Part shown: in pieces, positions 15,020-24,977 of the stretch | Layout: the number at the start of each line of letters is the position of its first letter | How positions within the stretch are numbered: the first letter of the stretch is position 1 | Assembly (NCBI GenBank): GCA_028345065.1 | Contig: JAOMCN010000003.1 | Location: 31,880-95,879, forward strand | Source of the DNA: Rhodospirillales bacterium | Lineage (GTDB): Bacteria > Pseudomonadota > Alphaproteobacteria > Rhodospirillales > UBA2165 | DNA length: 64,000 nucleotides | Direction: 5' to 3' | Notes under the pieces: generated by a model | Databases searched by the model: none | What the model saw: the letters and a program-made list of their open reading frames with translations, nothing else | What the model was told of the DNA's origin: nothing | Made by a program: the position numbers and the translations under genes

Positions 15020-15049
15020 AGAATTAAACAGCTTGGTAGTTTTAATTCT
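15020..15049. repeat. 9-bp inverted repeat between convergent genes (possible weak bidirectional terminator)
   Basis: AGAATTAAA (15020-15028) and TTTAATTCT (15041-15049) with a 12-nt loop; no strong U-tract follows. Confidence 0.35.
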
Positions 15050-15095
15050 ATATTAACTCAAATTAAAACGTATTTAGTGTGTATATACTTCGGCC

Positions 15096-16274
15096 TTATT
15101 TTGCCGATAACTTGATCAAATTCCTAGGTATTCCAATACGTTTTGCCATGATCACGCTGATAGGAACGAGGTTGAGGCCTTTTTCGGCGATTGCGGGGAG
15201 CCATTGAGATAAGGCTGAGATAGTCGTTGCCCTTGGGTGGCCTATCGCTACGGCGTAACCTTGTTTTTTTGCAAGTTTTTCAAGTACCTCAAGTTGGGCT
15301 AATATAAATTCTAAACTGGGTTCGTGATCAAGAAAAACGTTCCGTGTCACATACGGCACGTGGTATTTCCGAGCTAATTTGGGGACGACTGTTTTTTCAG
15401 ATGTCCGACTATCTAAAAAAAGTAATCCTCTAAGGCTAAGTTCTTCCATAATGAGGCTGACGCCTCTGATACTACTTGTAAAACGACTTCCCATATGATT
15501 GTTGATACCGACGCTTTCTGGCACCTTAGTGAGCGCCAATTTAATTTTTTTCCTAATTTCTTCATCCGGGTCGTCAACCCTCAGGAAGTTTGGGCCGGGA
15601 TTTAATGTCTTATTAAATGGTTCCATTGGAACGTGGGCCATAATTTCATGTCCGGCGCTTTTTGCTTCCTTTACTTGTTCGTTCAGTTTAGTTGCGTAAG
15701 TGAGGAAGGAAATGGTTAGAGGGCCGGCAAGCTCAATTGCATGCTTTGTACCTAATTTGTCAACTCCCGCATCGTCTATCACAATGGCAATTTGGGGACC
15801 AGGTCGTAAGTCCTCTGTGTTGACTGAATTAATGCGCCACAGCGGTTTAACTTTTTTATTTGATGCAGTAAATTCATCAGATTTACTGTTTTTATGAGGT
15901 TTTTCGGACTTTGCTTGGGTGTGGACTTCCATCTCTATTGGGCTAGACCAGTATACCCCTTCAACCGGATATTCTTCTTCAACACTCTCACGAGAAGCCG
16001 GTATTTGATCAATCACCGCATTTGATGATTTCTGAATAGCGTCAATTCTAGTTTGCTCACGTTTAATGAAAGAAACTTTATTTTTTTTACTCAGTTCAGG
16101 GGGTTTAGGCTCATCCGGATTAATGTTCTGATCAACCTTTGGCAATTTTTCAGGAATAGCTATCCTAGTAAGTCCTTGAACTGTTACTCCAGCATTTTGG
16201 TTTTGGGAATTAAGAAAAAAGATTGCGGAAACGGTGCCTACAACTCCCACCGCTCCTATTAAACCAGTTGCCAA
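15096..16274 (-). CDS. Divergent polysaccharide deacetylase family protein (DUF610/YibQ-like)
   Basis: N-terminal TM, then IAIVIDDAGVDKLGTKHAIELAGPLTISFLTYA...HEIMAHVPMEPF...GINNHMGSRFTS...FLDSRTS...AIGHPRATTISAL. Start codon appears to be TTG (16274). Confidence 0.87.
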   Translation of the reverse strand: MATGLIGAVGVVGTVSAIFFLNSQNQNAGVTVQGLTRIAIPEKLPKVDQNINPDEPKPPELSKKNKVSFIKREQTRIDAIQKSSNAVIDQIPASRESVEEEYPVEGVYWSSPIEMEVHTQAKSEKPHKNSKSDEFTASNKKVKPLWRINSVNTEDLRPGPQIAIVIDDAGVDKLGTKHAIELAGPLTISFLTYATKLNEQVKEAKSAGHEIMAHVPMEPFNKTLNPGPNFLRVDDPDEEIRKKIKLALTKVPESVGINNHMGSRFTSSIRGVSLIMEELSLRGLLFLDSRTSEKTVVPKLARKYHVPYVTRNVFLDHEPSLEFILAQLEVLEKLAKKQGYAVAIGHPRATTISALSQWLPAIAEKGLNLVPISVIMAKRIGIPRNLIKLSAK

Positions 16275-16626
16275 AAAGACTTTTGTCCTGTGTTTAATCT
16301 TTAGTATCCTATAGTGCTCAACGACGTTCCCTTATATTTCTGCGATACTTTCAAAGAATAATATCAACACTACAACATGTCCCAACAAGATAACGCTATT
16401 AGATCATGTGAAATGATGTAGTAAAGTCAAATGCTTAATTATTCCAAACGCTCTTGACCGAAGTAAAAGAGGGCACCATTGTGCCTGCAAATTTGTCTTA
16501 GCTCTGGAAGCAAAGTTAATTGATAAGTTATTGTAATATAAAAAATAATTAATAAAGTTAGAATAAACATTCTTGTTCGTTAATAAATATATTTGATTGT
16601 CAGTTAGAATTGGACAACAAAAGAAT

Positions 16627-17676
16627 ATGGATATGCAGAGTATGAGATCGTACATCTCCATGTTAGCGAATGGCGAAGTTCTCAATGAGATTGAGGCCGA
16701 AAACGCTTTTAATATCATCATGTCTGGTGATGCCACCCCAGCTCAAATTGGTGCATTTTTGATGGCACTTAGGGTTAGAGGCGAATCGATTTCTGAAATT
16801 ACTGGAGCTGCCCGTGCATTGAGGGCAAAAGCAATGTTTATCGAGGCTCCGGAAAATGCAATGGATATTGTTGGTACGGGCGGTGATGCTACAGGAACTT
16901 ATAATATTTCGACGGGAGCAGCTCTTGTTTTAGCAGGAACAGGTATTCCAGTTGCAAAGCACGGTAACCGAGCCTTGTCATCTAAATCTGGTGCTGCTGA
17001 CGTCCTTACATCGCTAGGTATGAATAACGAAGCAGATTTTGCGCTGATAAAAAAATCGATTTGGGAAGCTGGTATAGGATTTCTTATGGCGCCAAGGCAC
17101 CACAGTGCCATGCGACACGTTGCAGGCCCCCGTGTTGAACTTGCGACGAGGACAATTTTTAATGTGCTGGGTCCGATTAGCAACCCATCAGGAGTAAAGA
17201 AGCAGTTAACGGGCGTATATTCCAGGGAATTAATGGAACCGATTGCCCACGCCCTCGGGAATTTGGGTTGTGAGCGTACCTGGGTAGTTCATGGATCCGA
17301 TGGGACTGATGAGTTAACAACTGCCGGGAAATCATACGTTGCATCACTTGAAAATGGTAAAGTGGATACCTTTGAAATATCACCTGGCGATGCCGGACTT
17401 CCTGAGGTTAGTCTAGAAGATCTGAAGGGTGGAGATGCCGAATATAACGCCGAAGCTATTCGTAAGATGTTAGCCGGTGAACCGGGTCCATATCGTGATG
17501 TGGTGCTTTTAAATACTGCGGCGGCGCTAATAATATCTGGTAAGGTTAAGGATCTGAAAGAGGGCGTCAAAGTTGCAGCAAATACTATCGATAGCGGAAA
17601 GGCCAAATTGGTATTAGAAAGAATGATTGAAATCACAAATAGTATTGATGTTAATGGCGAGGCAGGGGACGCGTGA
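16627..17676 (+). CDS. trpD: Anthranilate phosphoribosyltransferase
   Basis: DIVGTGGDATGTYNISTGAALVLAGTGIPVAKHGNRALSSKSGAADVL; NVLGPISNPSG. Start chosen at ATG 16627 (ORF track begins 16597). Confidence 0.96.
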   Translation: MDMQSMRSYISMLANGEVLNEIEAENAFNIIMSGDATPAQIGAFLMALRVRGESISEITGAARALRAKAMFIEAPENAMDIVGTGGDATGTYNISTGAALVLAGTGIPVAKHGNRALSSKSGAADVLTSLGMNNEADFALIKKSIWEAGIGFLMAPRHHSAMRHVAGPRVELATRTIFNVLGPISNPSGVKKQLTGVYSRELMEPIAHALGNLGCERTWVVHGSDGTDELTTAGKSYVASLENGKVDTFEISPGDAGLPEVSLEDLKGGDAEYNAEAIRKMLAGEPGPYRDVVLLNTAAALIISGKVKDLKEGVKVAANTIDSGKAKLVLERMIEITNSIDVNGEAGDA

Positions 17677-18482
17677 GAGACGTTCTCGAAAAAATTTGTG
17701 ATCAAAAAAAAGTTTTTGTAAAAGAACGACGAACTGAATATCCCGAGTCGTACTTAGAGAAACAAATAGCGGTTAAAGACGCCCCGCGTAGATTTATCGA
17801 GGCATTAAACGATTCGTCGGCTGCAGGCTTTTATTCTTTAATTGCTGAGATTAAGAAAGCTTCTCCTTCACGTGGGTTGATTAGAGAAGTATTCAAACCT
17901 GCGGAATTGGCTGTTGCCTATAAGATGGGAGGTGCAACGTGTTTATCGGTTCTCACGGATGTGCCCTATTTCCAAGGAAACAATAGAGATCTAGAACAGG
18001 CAAAATCTGCTGTGGACTTACCAATTCTCCGAAAGGATTTCATGATTGACCCCTATCAAATTTTGGAATCTAGAGCAATTGGCGCGGATTGTGTACTTTT
18101 AATTATGGCTGCGGTATCTGATCCAGTAGCTTCTTTATTATATAATAATGCTCAAGAATTAGGGATGGATGTATTAGTTGAGGTGCACGATGAGAATGAG
18201 ATGGAACGGGCTCTAGCGCTCCAGCCAAAACTGATCGGTATCAATAACCGAAACCTCAAAACGTTGAAGGTTGATCTTGGGACGACGGAAAGACTAGCCC
18301 CTAAGGTGCCGGAAGATGTAATATTGGTGAGTGAAAGTGGTATTCACCTAAACACAGATCTAAAAAGAATTTCCGCTTGGGGAATAAATTGTTTTCTTGT
18401 GGGCGAATCACTAATGCGCCAAACGGATGTAGAAAAGGCCGTTAGGGACCTGCTTAGTAACAATATGAAAAGTAAAACTTGA
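17673..18482 (+). CDS. trpC: Indole-3-glycerol phosphate synthase
   Basis: LIAEIKKASPSRGLIR, FQGNNRDLEQ, VLRKDF-type ILRKDFMIDPYQ, GINNRNLKTLKVD; GTG start overlaps trpD stop (GTGA). Confidence 0.96.
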   Translation: MRDVLEKICDQKKVFVKERRTEYPESYLEKQIAVKDAPRRFIEALNDSSAAGFYSLIAEIKKASPSRGLIREVFKPAELAVAYKMGGATCLSVLTDVPYFQGNNRDLEQAKSAVDLPILRKDFMIDPYQILESRAIGADCVLLIMAAVSDPVASLLYNNAQELGMDVLVEVHDENEMERALALQPKLIGINNRNLKTLKVDLGTTERLAPKVPEDVILVSESGIHLNTDLKRISAWGINCFLVGESLMRQTDVEKAVRDLLSNNMKSKT

Positions 18483-18494
18483 TGGTATGAAGTG

Positions 18495-18980
18495 ATGAAT
18501 GATTTAACGCACATTGACGCCGAAGGGAACGCCGTGATGGTAAATGTTTCTGCCAAAAACATTACGGAGCGTAAAGCGACTGCTGCAGGGTCCGTTTATA
18601 TGCTTCCTGAAACCCTCAAACTGATTATTAATTCTGGAGTCAAAAAAGGCGATGTATTGAGCGTCGCACAGTTAGCAGGAATTATGGGGGCCAAGAAAAC
18701 CTCTGATTTAATACCGTTATGCCATCCACTTAATCTTACGTCGGTTCGGATAGAATTGTCTTGTGATGAAAAACGTAGCGCCGTTGATATTACTGGAACT
18801 TGCTCACTGTCAGGCAAAACGGGTGTAGAGATGGAGGCACTGACGGGTGTCAGTGTTGCGGCTCTAACGGTCTACGATATGTGTAAGGCTGTGGATAGAG
18901 GTATGCGGTTATCTGATATAAGATTGGTGCAAAAATCAGGTGGCAAATCCGGCACTTTTACTGAGGTTAGTAATGGATAA
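18495..18980 (+). CDS. moaC: Cyclic pyranopterin monophosphate synthase
   Basis: [68 protein letters not shown]. Confidence 0.97.
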   Translation: MNDLTHIDAEGNAVMVNVSAKNITERKATAAGSVYMLPETLKLIINSGVKKGDVLSVAQLAGIMGAKKTSDLIPLCHPLNLTSVRIELSCDEKRSAVDITGTCSLSGKTGVEMEALTGVSVAALTVYDMCKAVDRGMRLSDIRLVQKSGGKSGTFTEVSNG

Positions 18981-20199
18981 AGCAAGCGATGGCCTAATTA
19001 GTGTAGAAGAAGCCATCTCAAGAGTTTTGGAAGATATTTTACCCCTGAATTCAGAGCAAGTTAGTATTTCTGAAGCTTTTGGAAGGGTTCTTGCGATTGA
19101 GGTAGCATCAAGAATTACTCAGCCACCTTTAGCAGTTTCCGCGATGGATGGATATGCAGTCCGTGCTAGTGATGTTTTATCTGTTCCCATCACACTTAAG
19201 CAAGTTGGGGAAGCTGCTGCAGGAGCAGGTTTTGATGGGTCCATCGGCGACGGAGAAACAGTTAGAATATTCACCGGTGCGCCTATTCCGGAAGGTGCTA
19301 ATTCCATTGTGATTCAAGAAGACACAAATGCAAAAGGAGAAAAAATATTAATAAAATCTTCTGTTGAGGTGGGGCAGTTTGTTCGCCCGAAAGGGCTAGA
19401 TTTTGAAAAAGGGCAGGTTTTGCTGTCGGCCGGAACTCGTTTGAATTCACGACATGTTGCGCTGGCGTCTGCTATGAATATTCCTTGGTTATACGTAAGG
19501 CGAAAACCTCGTATTGCGATACTTCCGACCGGCGACGAACTAGTCATGCCGGGTGAACCTCTCAAAACTGGCCAAATTATAAGTTCAAATAGCCTAGGTC
19601 TGTCGGCTTTTGTTAACGCTGCCGGGGGAGTGGGAGTAAACCTTGGCATAGCACGAGATAATTCAGATTCAATTCGTAACTTAATTTCCAATGTCAAGGG
19701 AGCGGATATGCTAGTTACAATAGGTGGTGCCTCTGTTGGTGATTATGATCTTATTAAAAGCGTGCTGAGTGAGGAAGGATTAAATATTACCTTTAGCCGT
19801 GTAGCTATGCGACCTGGGAAACCTCTAATATTTGGACAAATCCACGGGAAGCCGATGCTTGGCTTGCCAGGTAATCCAGTCTCAGCGGGTGTAACGGCTC
19901 TTTTGTTTCTCAAACCAGCAATTGATCTTATGCTAGGCCGTCCAAATCAAAGTGAGCCAAAGGAGACAGCGGTTTTGGGACTTGATTTGGAGAGTAATGA
20001 TCGACGTCAAGATTATCTGCGTTCAACCCTGGTGCGGGAGAACAATGGAGAATTACATGTAATACCATTTGAAAGACAAGATAGTTCTATGCTAGCTATT
20101 TTTACCGATGCTGATTGCCTTGTTGTTCGCAAACCATTTGCTCAACCCGCTTTAAAGGGTGAGCGTGTGCCAATCATACGTTTGGATCCAAATGCTTAA
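18973..20199 (+). CDS. moeA: Molybdopterin molybdenumtransferase
   Basis: [63 protein letters not shown] at 18973 overlaps moaC end by 8 bp. Confidence 0.96.
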   Translation: MDKASDGLISVEEAISRVLEDILPLNSEQVSISEAFGRVLAIEVASRITQPPLAVSAMDGYAVRASDVLSVPITLKQVGEAAAGAGFDGSIGDGETVRIFTGAPIPEGANSIVIQEDTNAKGEKILIKSSVEVGQFVRPKGLDFEKGQVLLSAGTRLNSRHVALASAMNIPWLYVRRKPRIAILPTGDELVMPGEPLKTGQIISSNSLGLSAFVNAAGGVGVNLGIARDNSDSIRNLISNVKGADMLVTIGGASVGDYDLIKSVLSEEGLNITFSRVAMRPGKPLIFGQIHGKPMLGLPGNPVSAGVTALLFLKPAIDLMLGRPNQSEPKETAVLGLDLESNDRRQDYLRSTLVRENNGELHVIPFERQDSSMLAIFTDADCLVVRKPFAQPALKGERVPIIRLDPNA

Positions 20200-20274
20200 A
20201 ACCTTCCCCCATAAATGGTGAAATAGCTATCCCGTTTGAGGATTACTCTGATAGTCGTTTAGACATCTTTTCAT

Positions 20275-20288
20275 TTGGTTATAACCAA
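20275..20288. repeat. 14-bp perfect palindrome in moeA-lexA intergenic region
   Basis: TTGGTTATAACCAA is its own reverse complement. Confidence 0.5.
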
Positions 20289-20597
20289 CCATAATAAATC
20301 TGCTTCATAAAAAAATTGACTGGCCGATTGGTAAATTGCGGAGTTATATTCGACAATTTACTAAATCGTTAGCGGCAACAGCATCAGTAACCTAGCTCGC
20401 GCCTTCAGAAACAAGACTTTTGTTTATTTCAAACACGCTGATTAGTAGTCGATGTTTAATTTAAAACGTGATTTTTACTACGTACTGGTATGGAAGAAAT
20501 GACATTATTTTTATCCCTATTGGTTATTTTCTAAATGCTTCGCCATGCATGTCTTGGAATCCGTTGTTATTAAATCATTATTATTGACACATAACGG

Positions 20598-20622
20598 GAA
20601 CTAAACTAGAACAATCGAGAAC
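20598..20622 (+). promoter_or_regulatory. Candidate LexA (SOS) operator, alphaproteobacterial GAAC-N7-GAAC type, plus a third half-site at N6
   Basis: GAAC TAAACTA GAAC AATCGA GAAC; located ~160 bp upstream of the lexA start and next to TTGACA hexamers at 20584 and 20632. Confidence 0.72.
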
Positions 20623-20781
20623 ATAATTTACTTGACAGAAGAATTTTATTGTATTTTTAGGTTAAGATTAATTTTAATAAGAAAAGTACTATCATCTAAT
20701 ATCTGATCAAAGATGGCTTATTAAAACTAAAAATGCAGATGATTAATGGGATAAATATGTAATAAATATTTGGGAATTAGC

Positions 20782-21465
20782 ATGCTAACTAAAAAGCAGT
20801 ATCAACTACTGATGTTCATTGATAGTCGTCTTAAAGTGGTTGGAATTTCTCCGTCTTTCGAAGAAATGAAGGTGGCACTAAATTTAAAATCAAAGTCTGG
20901 GATACACCGATTAATTACGGGTCTTGAAGAACGCGGGTTTATCCGTCGATTACCTTACAGAGCTCGTGCGCTTGAGGTGCTTAAACTTCCTGAAAATACT
21001 TCAAATTTCGGCAAAGACGTGGTTACACAGTTAAATGTCTTTAGTGAAGCGAAGTTAAAAAAACACTATACTACCGAGACTGGAGTAGTTGATCTTCCCC
21101 TTTATGGAAAAATAGCTGCAGGTACACCTGTTGAGACGCTACGGGATCCCAGTCAAACCATCGGAGTGCCAGCGTTTATGCTAGGTAGGGGGGAACACTA
21201 CACGCTAGAGATAGATGGAGAATCTATGATTGATGCTGGCATAAATGACGGCGATACGGTTGTGATTGAACGGTGTGATGTTGCTGAATCGGGTACCATA
21301 GTAGTTGCCTTGGTTGACCAAACAGAGGTGACGCTGAAACGTTTACGTAAGAAGGGAGCCTCGATTGCTTTGGAGCCTGCAAATAAGAACTATGACACGC
21401 GGATATTCGGTCCGGATAGGGTCGCTATTCAAGGTCGCTTGGTCGGGTTACTAAGGCGGTACTAA
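20782..21465 (+). CDS. lexA: LexA repressor
   Basis: [33 protein letters not shown]; cleavage region [13 protein letters not shown]; catalytic [18 protein letters not shown]. Confidence 0.97.
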   Translation: MLTKKQYQLLMFIDSRLKVVGISPSFEEMKVALNLKSKSGIHRLITGLEERGFIRRLPYRARALEVLKLPENTSNFGKDVVTQLNVFSEAKLKKHYTTETGVVDLPLYGKIAAGTPVETLRDPSQTIGVPAFMLGRGEHYTLEIDGESMIDAGINDGDTVVIERCDVAESGTIVVALVDQTEVTLKRLRKKGASIALEPANKNYDTRIFGPDRVAIQGRLVGLLRRY

Positions 21466-21677
21466 CAGCTGTAACAATAGATTTACTAATTGGAATCATT
21501 GCAGGCTAAATTTAGACGTCGGAAGCAAGATTGCTAAACCTCTGGCTATTTCAGCATAGGAAAATGGCATTTAGCTAGATCCAAAGCATAGTCGGGAAAG
21601 CTTTTGGGTTGCGTGACATCTGCATTTTCACAGTTTAAAATATCTTCAGAATAAAATAACTCAATAATTACAAAGAG

Positions 21678-23090
21678 TTGATAGTGGAATCTGGAGTTAT
21701 CACTCGTTTTGCCCCCTCCCCAACCGGATATTTACATATTGGTGGTGCAAGAACGGCACTTTTTAATTTTCTTTATGCCCGGCATACCGGCGGTAAGTTT
21801 CTATTACGGATCGAAGATACTGACCTAAAGCGATCGACAAAAGAGGCCGTTGATGCAATCTTGGAAGGCTTAGAGTGGCTAGGATTGTATTGGGACGAAG
21901 AGCCAATTTCTCAGATCTCCCGTCGCCAACGCCACGTAGCACTGGTAAAAAAACTAATAGAAGAGAGTAAAGCATACTACTGTTATTGTTCGCCTGAAGA
22001 ACTCGCAGAAATGAGAGACTTGGCAAAAGCGGAAGGTAAATCAAAGTTTTATGATGGCCGCTGGCGGGATCGCGACCCAGCAAATAGTCCGAGTGGTGTT
22101 AAACCAGTGATAAGGTTAAAATCTCCGTTGGATGGTGAAACTACCGTCTCAGACTTAATTCAAGGAGATGTTAGTGTTTCAAATGATGAAATGGATGACA
22201 TGATTTTGTTTCGGGCGGATGGTTCACCCACGTATATGCTGGCAGTTGTAGTCGACGATCATGACATGAATATTAGCCACGTAATTAGAGGAGATGATCA
22301 CTTAACAAACACATTTAGGCAGTTACAAATATATAAAGCTTTTGGCTGGGATCATCCGACTTTCGCGCATATGCCCCTTTTGCATGGATTAGATGGAACA
22401 AAATTGTCAAAACGTCATGGTGCCCTGGGGCTAGCGGAGTACCGGAAAATGGGGTTACTCCCTGAGGCCATGAATAATTATTTATTGCGCCAAGCTTGGG
22501 CGCATGGAGACGATGAGATAATTTCCCTTGAACAAGCAATTGAGTGGTTTGACATAAAGGATGTGGGCCGTTCTCCTTCAAATTTCGACTTTAGCAAGCT
22601 CATAAGTCTCAATAGTCATTATCTTCGGGAAGCAGATGACGGGCATTTGGTGACATTAATAAAACCAATTCTTATTGAAAACTTGCATGGTAAACTTGAT
22701 AATCGAGCCTTTGATCGAATAAAAAGTGGAATGTCCGGTTTAAAGGAAAGGGCAAAAAATATTGACGAACTTGCTAAAAATGCAGAGTTTTATGCTTGTC
22801 GACGTCCCATCACACTAAGTGATAAAGCGTTAAAGGCGCTAGATGCATCAGGTAAGAGTCATCTCAATAATCTTCAGATTGAACTTGGTTCTATTGAAAA
22901 TTGGTCAGGTCTTTCGCTAAATGATGCCATTGTCAAATACGCTAAGAAAAAAGATATTAAGCTTGGGGTTATAGCCCAACCATTACGAGCTGCGTTAACT
23001 GGTAATACGGTTTCTCCTGGGATATTTGAAATCCTTGCAGTTCTCGGGAAAGAGCAGTCGTTAGCTCGCATTAACGATGTGTTAACATGA
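21678..23090 (+). CDS. gltX: Glutamyl-tRNA synthetase
   Basis: TRFAPSPTGYLHIGGARTALFN HIGH motif; KLSKRHGALG KMSKS motif. Confidence 0.96.
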   Translation: MIVESGVITRFAPSPTGYLHIGGARTALFNFLYARHTGGKFLLRIEDTDLKRSTKEAVDAILEGLEWLGLYWDEEPISQISRRQRHVALVKKLIEESKAYYCYCSPEELAEMRDLAKAEGKSKFYDGRWRDRDPANSPSGVKPVIRLKSPLDGETTVSDLIQGDVSVSNDEMDDMILFRADGSPTYMLAVVVDDHDMNISHVIRGDDHLTNTFRQLQIYKAFGWDHPTFAHMPLLHGLDGTKLSKRHGALGLAEYRKMGLLPEAMNNYLLRQAWAHGDDEIISLEQAIEWFDIKDVGRSPSNFDFSKLISLNSHYLREADDGHLVTLIKPILIENLHGKLDNRAFDRIKSGMSGLKERAKNIDELAKNAEFYACRRPITLSDKALKALDASGKSHLNNLQIELGSIENWSGLSLNDAIVKYAKKKDIKLGVIAQPLRAALTGNTVSPGIFEILAVLGKEQSLARINDVLT

Positions 23091-23168
23091 TTACGAGTGA
23101 GGTAGAAGTTACCTTGGTAGAGGAGGAATGCACCTTAGATAAGAAAGAAACCTTGGGGGTGGGTTAAG

Positions 23169-24479
23169 ATGAATTCGCAAACTGACAAAAAGACTTTTAC
23201 GCTCACTGATAATTCCTCTGGAAAACAGATTGAGTTACCAGTAATGGAAGGGACCGTTGGACCTAGGGTAATTGATGTAAGGCGTCTTTATGCAGAAACA
23301 GGGTGCTTCACATTTGATCCTGGCTACACTTCGACCGGAAGTTGTGAATCGCGAATAACTTACATCGATGGGGAGGAAGGGGTTCTACTTTATCGCGGAT
23401 ATCCAATCCAAGAGTTAGCAACAAATTGCGATTATCCGGAGGTCTGTTATTTACTGTTATATGGTGATTTACCTACGCAGAAACAACAGTCAAAATTTGA
23501 ACATGATATCACCTATCATACAATGCTTCACGAACAGCTAAATACCTTTTATAGGGGCTTTCGCCGAGACTCTCATCCTATGGCAATTATGTGCGGCGTT
23601 GTAGGTGCGCTCTCAGCTTTTTATCATGATAGTCTTGATATCAGCGATCCTCGGCATCGTATGGTAGCCTCTTATCGCATGATAGCAAAAATACCTACCA
23701 TTGCCGCACAGGCTTACAAGTATTCAATTGGTCAACCATTTGTTTATCCTAGGAACGATCTAAAATATTCTGAAAATTTCTTATATATGATGTTTGCAAA
23801 TCCGGCAGAAGATTATAAGGCAAACCCGATTTTAGCCCGAGCAATGGACCGAATACTTATACTCCATGCAGATCATGAGCAAAATGCGTCAACTTCGACT
23901 GTTCGTTTGGCTGGGTCTAGTGGTGCAAACCCGTTTGCTTGTATCGCTGCGGGAATAGCCTCACTCTGGGGCCCCGCGCACGGTGGTGCAAATGAGGCAG
24001 TCCTGAACATGCTTGAAGAAATTGGTGATGTGGGGAATGTTTCTAAATTCATTAAAATGGCAAAAGATAAGGATGATCCCTTCCGGCTTATGGGGTTCGG
24101 CCATCGTGTTTATAAAAATTTTGACCCTCGGGCCCGTGTTATGCAGGAAACCTGTCATGAAGTACTGGATGAGTTAGGAATAAATGATGAACCGCTCTTG
24201 GATTTAGCAATGGGACTCGAAAAGATTGCGCTTGAGGATGAATATTTTGTAGAAAAAAGATTATATCCTAATGTAGACTTCTATTCAGGTATTATATTTA
24301 AAGCACTCGGTATCCCAGCGAGTATGTTTACAGTACTGTTTGCAGTGGCGAGGACTGTGGGCTGGATTGCTCAATGGAATGAAATGATCGAGGATCCAAG
24401 TCAACGTATAGGCCGTCCCCGACAGCTATACACCGGCGAAAACAAAAGAATATTTAAGGAATTGAAGGATCGAAAGTAG
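23169..24479 (+). CDS. gltA: Citrate synthase
   Basis: [51 protein letters not shown]. Confidence 0.98.
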   Translation: MNSQTDKKTFTLTDNSSGKQIELPVMEGTVGPRVIDVRRLYAETGCFTFDPGYTSTGSCESRITYIDGEEGVLLYRGYPIQELATNCDYPEVCYLLLYGDLPTQKQQSKFEHDITYHTMLHEQLNTFYRGFRRDSHPMAIMCGVVGALSAFYHDSLDISDPRHRMVASYRMIAKIPTIAAQAYKYSIGQPFVYPRNDLKYSENFLYMMFANPAEDYKANPILARAMDRILILHADHEQNASTSTVRLAGSSGANPFACIAAGIASLWGPAHGGANEAVLNMLEEIGDVGNVSKFIKMAKDKDDPFRLMGFGHRVYKNFDPRARVMQETCHEVLDELGINDEPLLDLAMGLEKIALEDEYFVEKRLYPNVDFYSGIIFKALGIPASMFTVLFAVARTVGWIAQWNEMIEDPSQRIGRPRQLYTGENKRIFKELKDRK

Positions 24480-24538
24480 GAAGGGAGGATTGAAAACCCT
24501 CTTAGTCCAAAAAGAAGTATAATATTTATTATTTGCTA

Positions 24539-24961
24539 CTAATCTCTTTGTACTAACTCAATTTTATAACCATCAGGGTCCTCTATAAAAGCAATGATCC
24601 GGGTTCCTCCTTTCATAGGACCGGCGGGACGTGGAACCGGTATCCCCTCTTTTTCCATTGCGTCACAGACAGCATAGGCATCAGGAACTGCAACTGCTAG
24701 GTGTCCGAACGCGTCACCCATTGCATAAGGTTCTTTTTGATCCCAATTATGTGTAAGCTCTACGACAGTATCAGTTTTTTCATCACCGTAACCGACGAAG
24801 GCGAGTGTAAATCTCCCTTGTTCAAAATCTTTACGGCGGAGAACTTTCATTCCGAGATGGCGTGTATAAAAGTCTATCGATTGATCTAAGTCAGTGACAC
24901 GGATCATCGTGTGCAAAAGACGAAATTCATCAGTAGATATAGGCATTTCTATAGTTACCAT
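24539..24961 (-). CDS. gloA: Lactoylglutathione lyase (glyoxalase I)
   Basis: LLHTMIRVTDLDQSIDFYTRHLGMKVLRRKDF; GTRIIAFIEDPDGYKIELVQ. Confidence 0.95.
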   Translation of the reverse strand: MVTIEMPISTDEFRLLHTMIRVTDLDQSIDFYTRHLGMKVLRRKDFEQGRFTLAFVGYGDEKTDTVVELTHNWDQKEPYAMGDAFGHLAVAVPDAYAVCDAMEKEGIPVPRPAGPMKGGTRIIAFIEDPDGYKIELVQRD

Positions 24962-24977
24962 TTAATTAGCGCGATAA

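Noticed and set aside
16404-16736. 110-aa minus-strand ORF upstream of trpD
   Set aside because: Overlaps the trpD start antisense; composition looks like random AT-rich sequence; no trpG motif (e.g. GxCLGxQ) seen.
24480-24538. Possible bidirectional terminator between convergent gltA and gloA
   Set aside because: Only a 4-bp GAGG/CCTC stem is visible; too weak to annotate.
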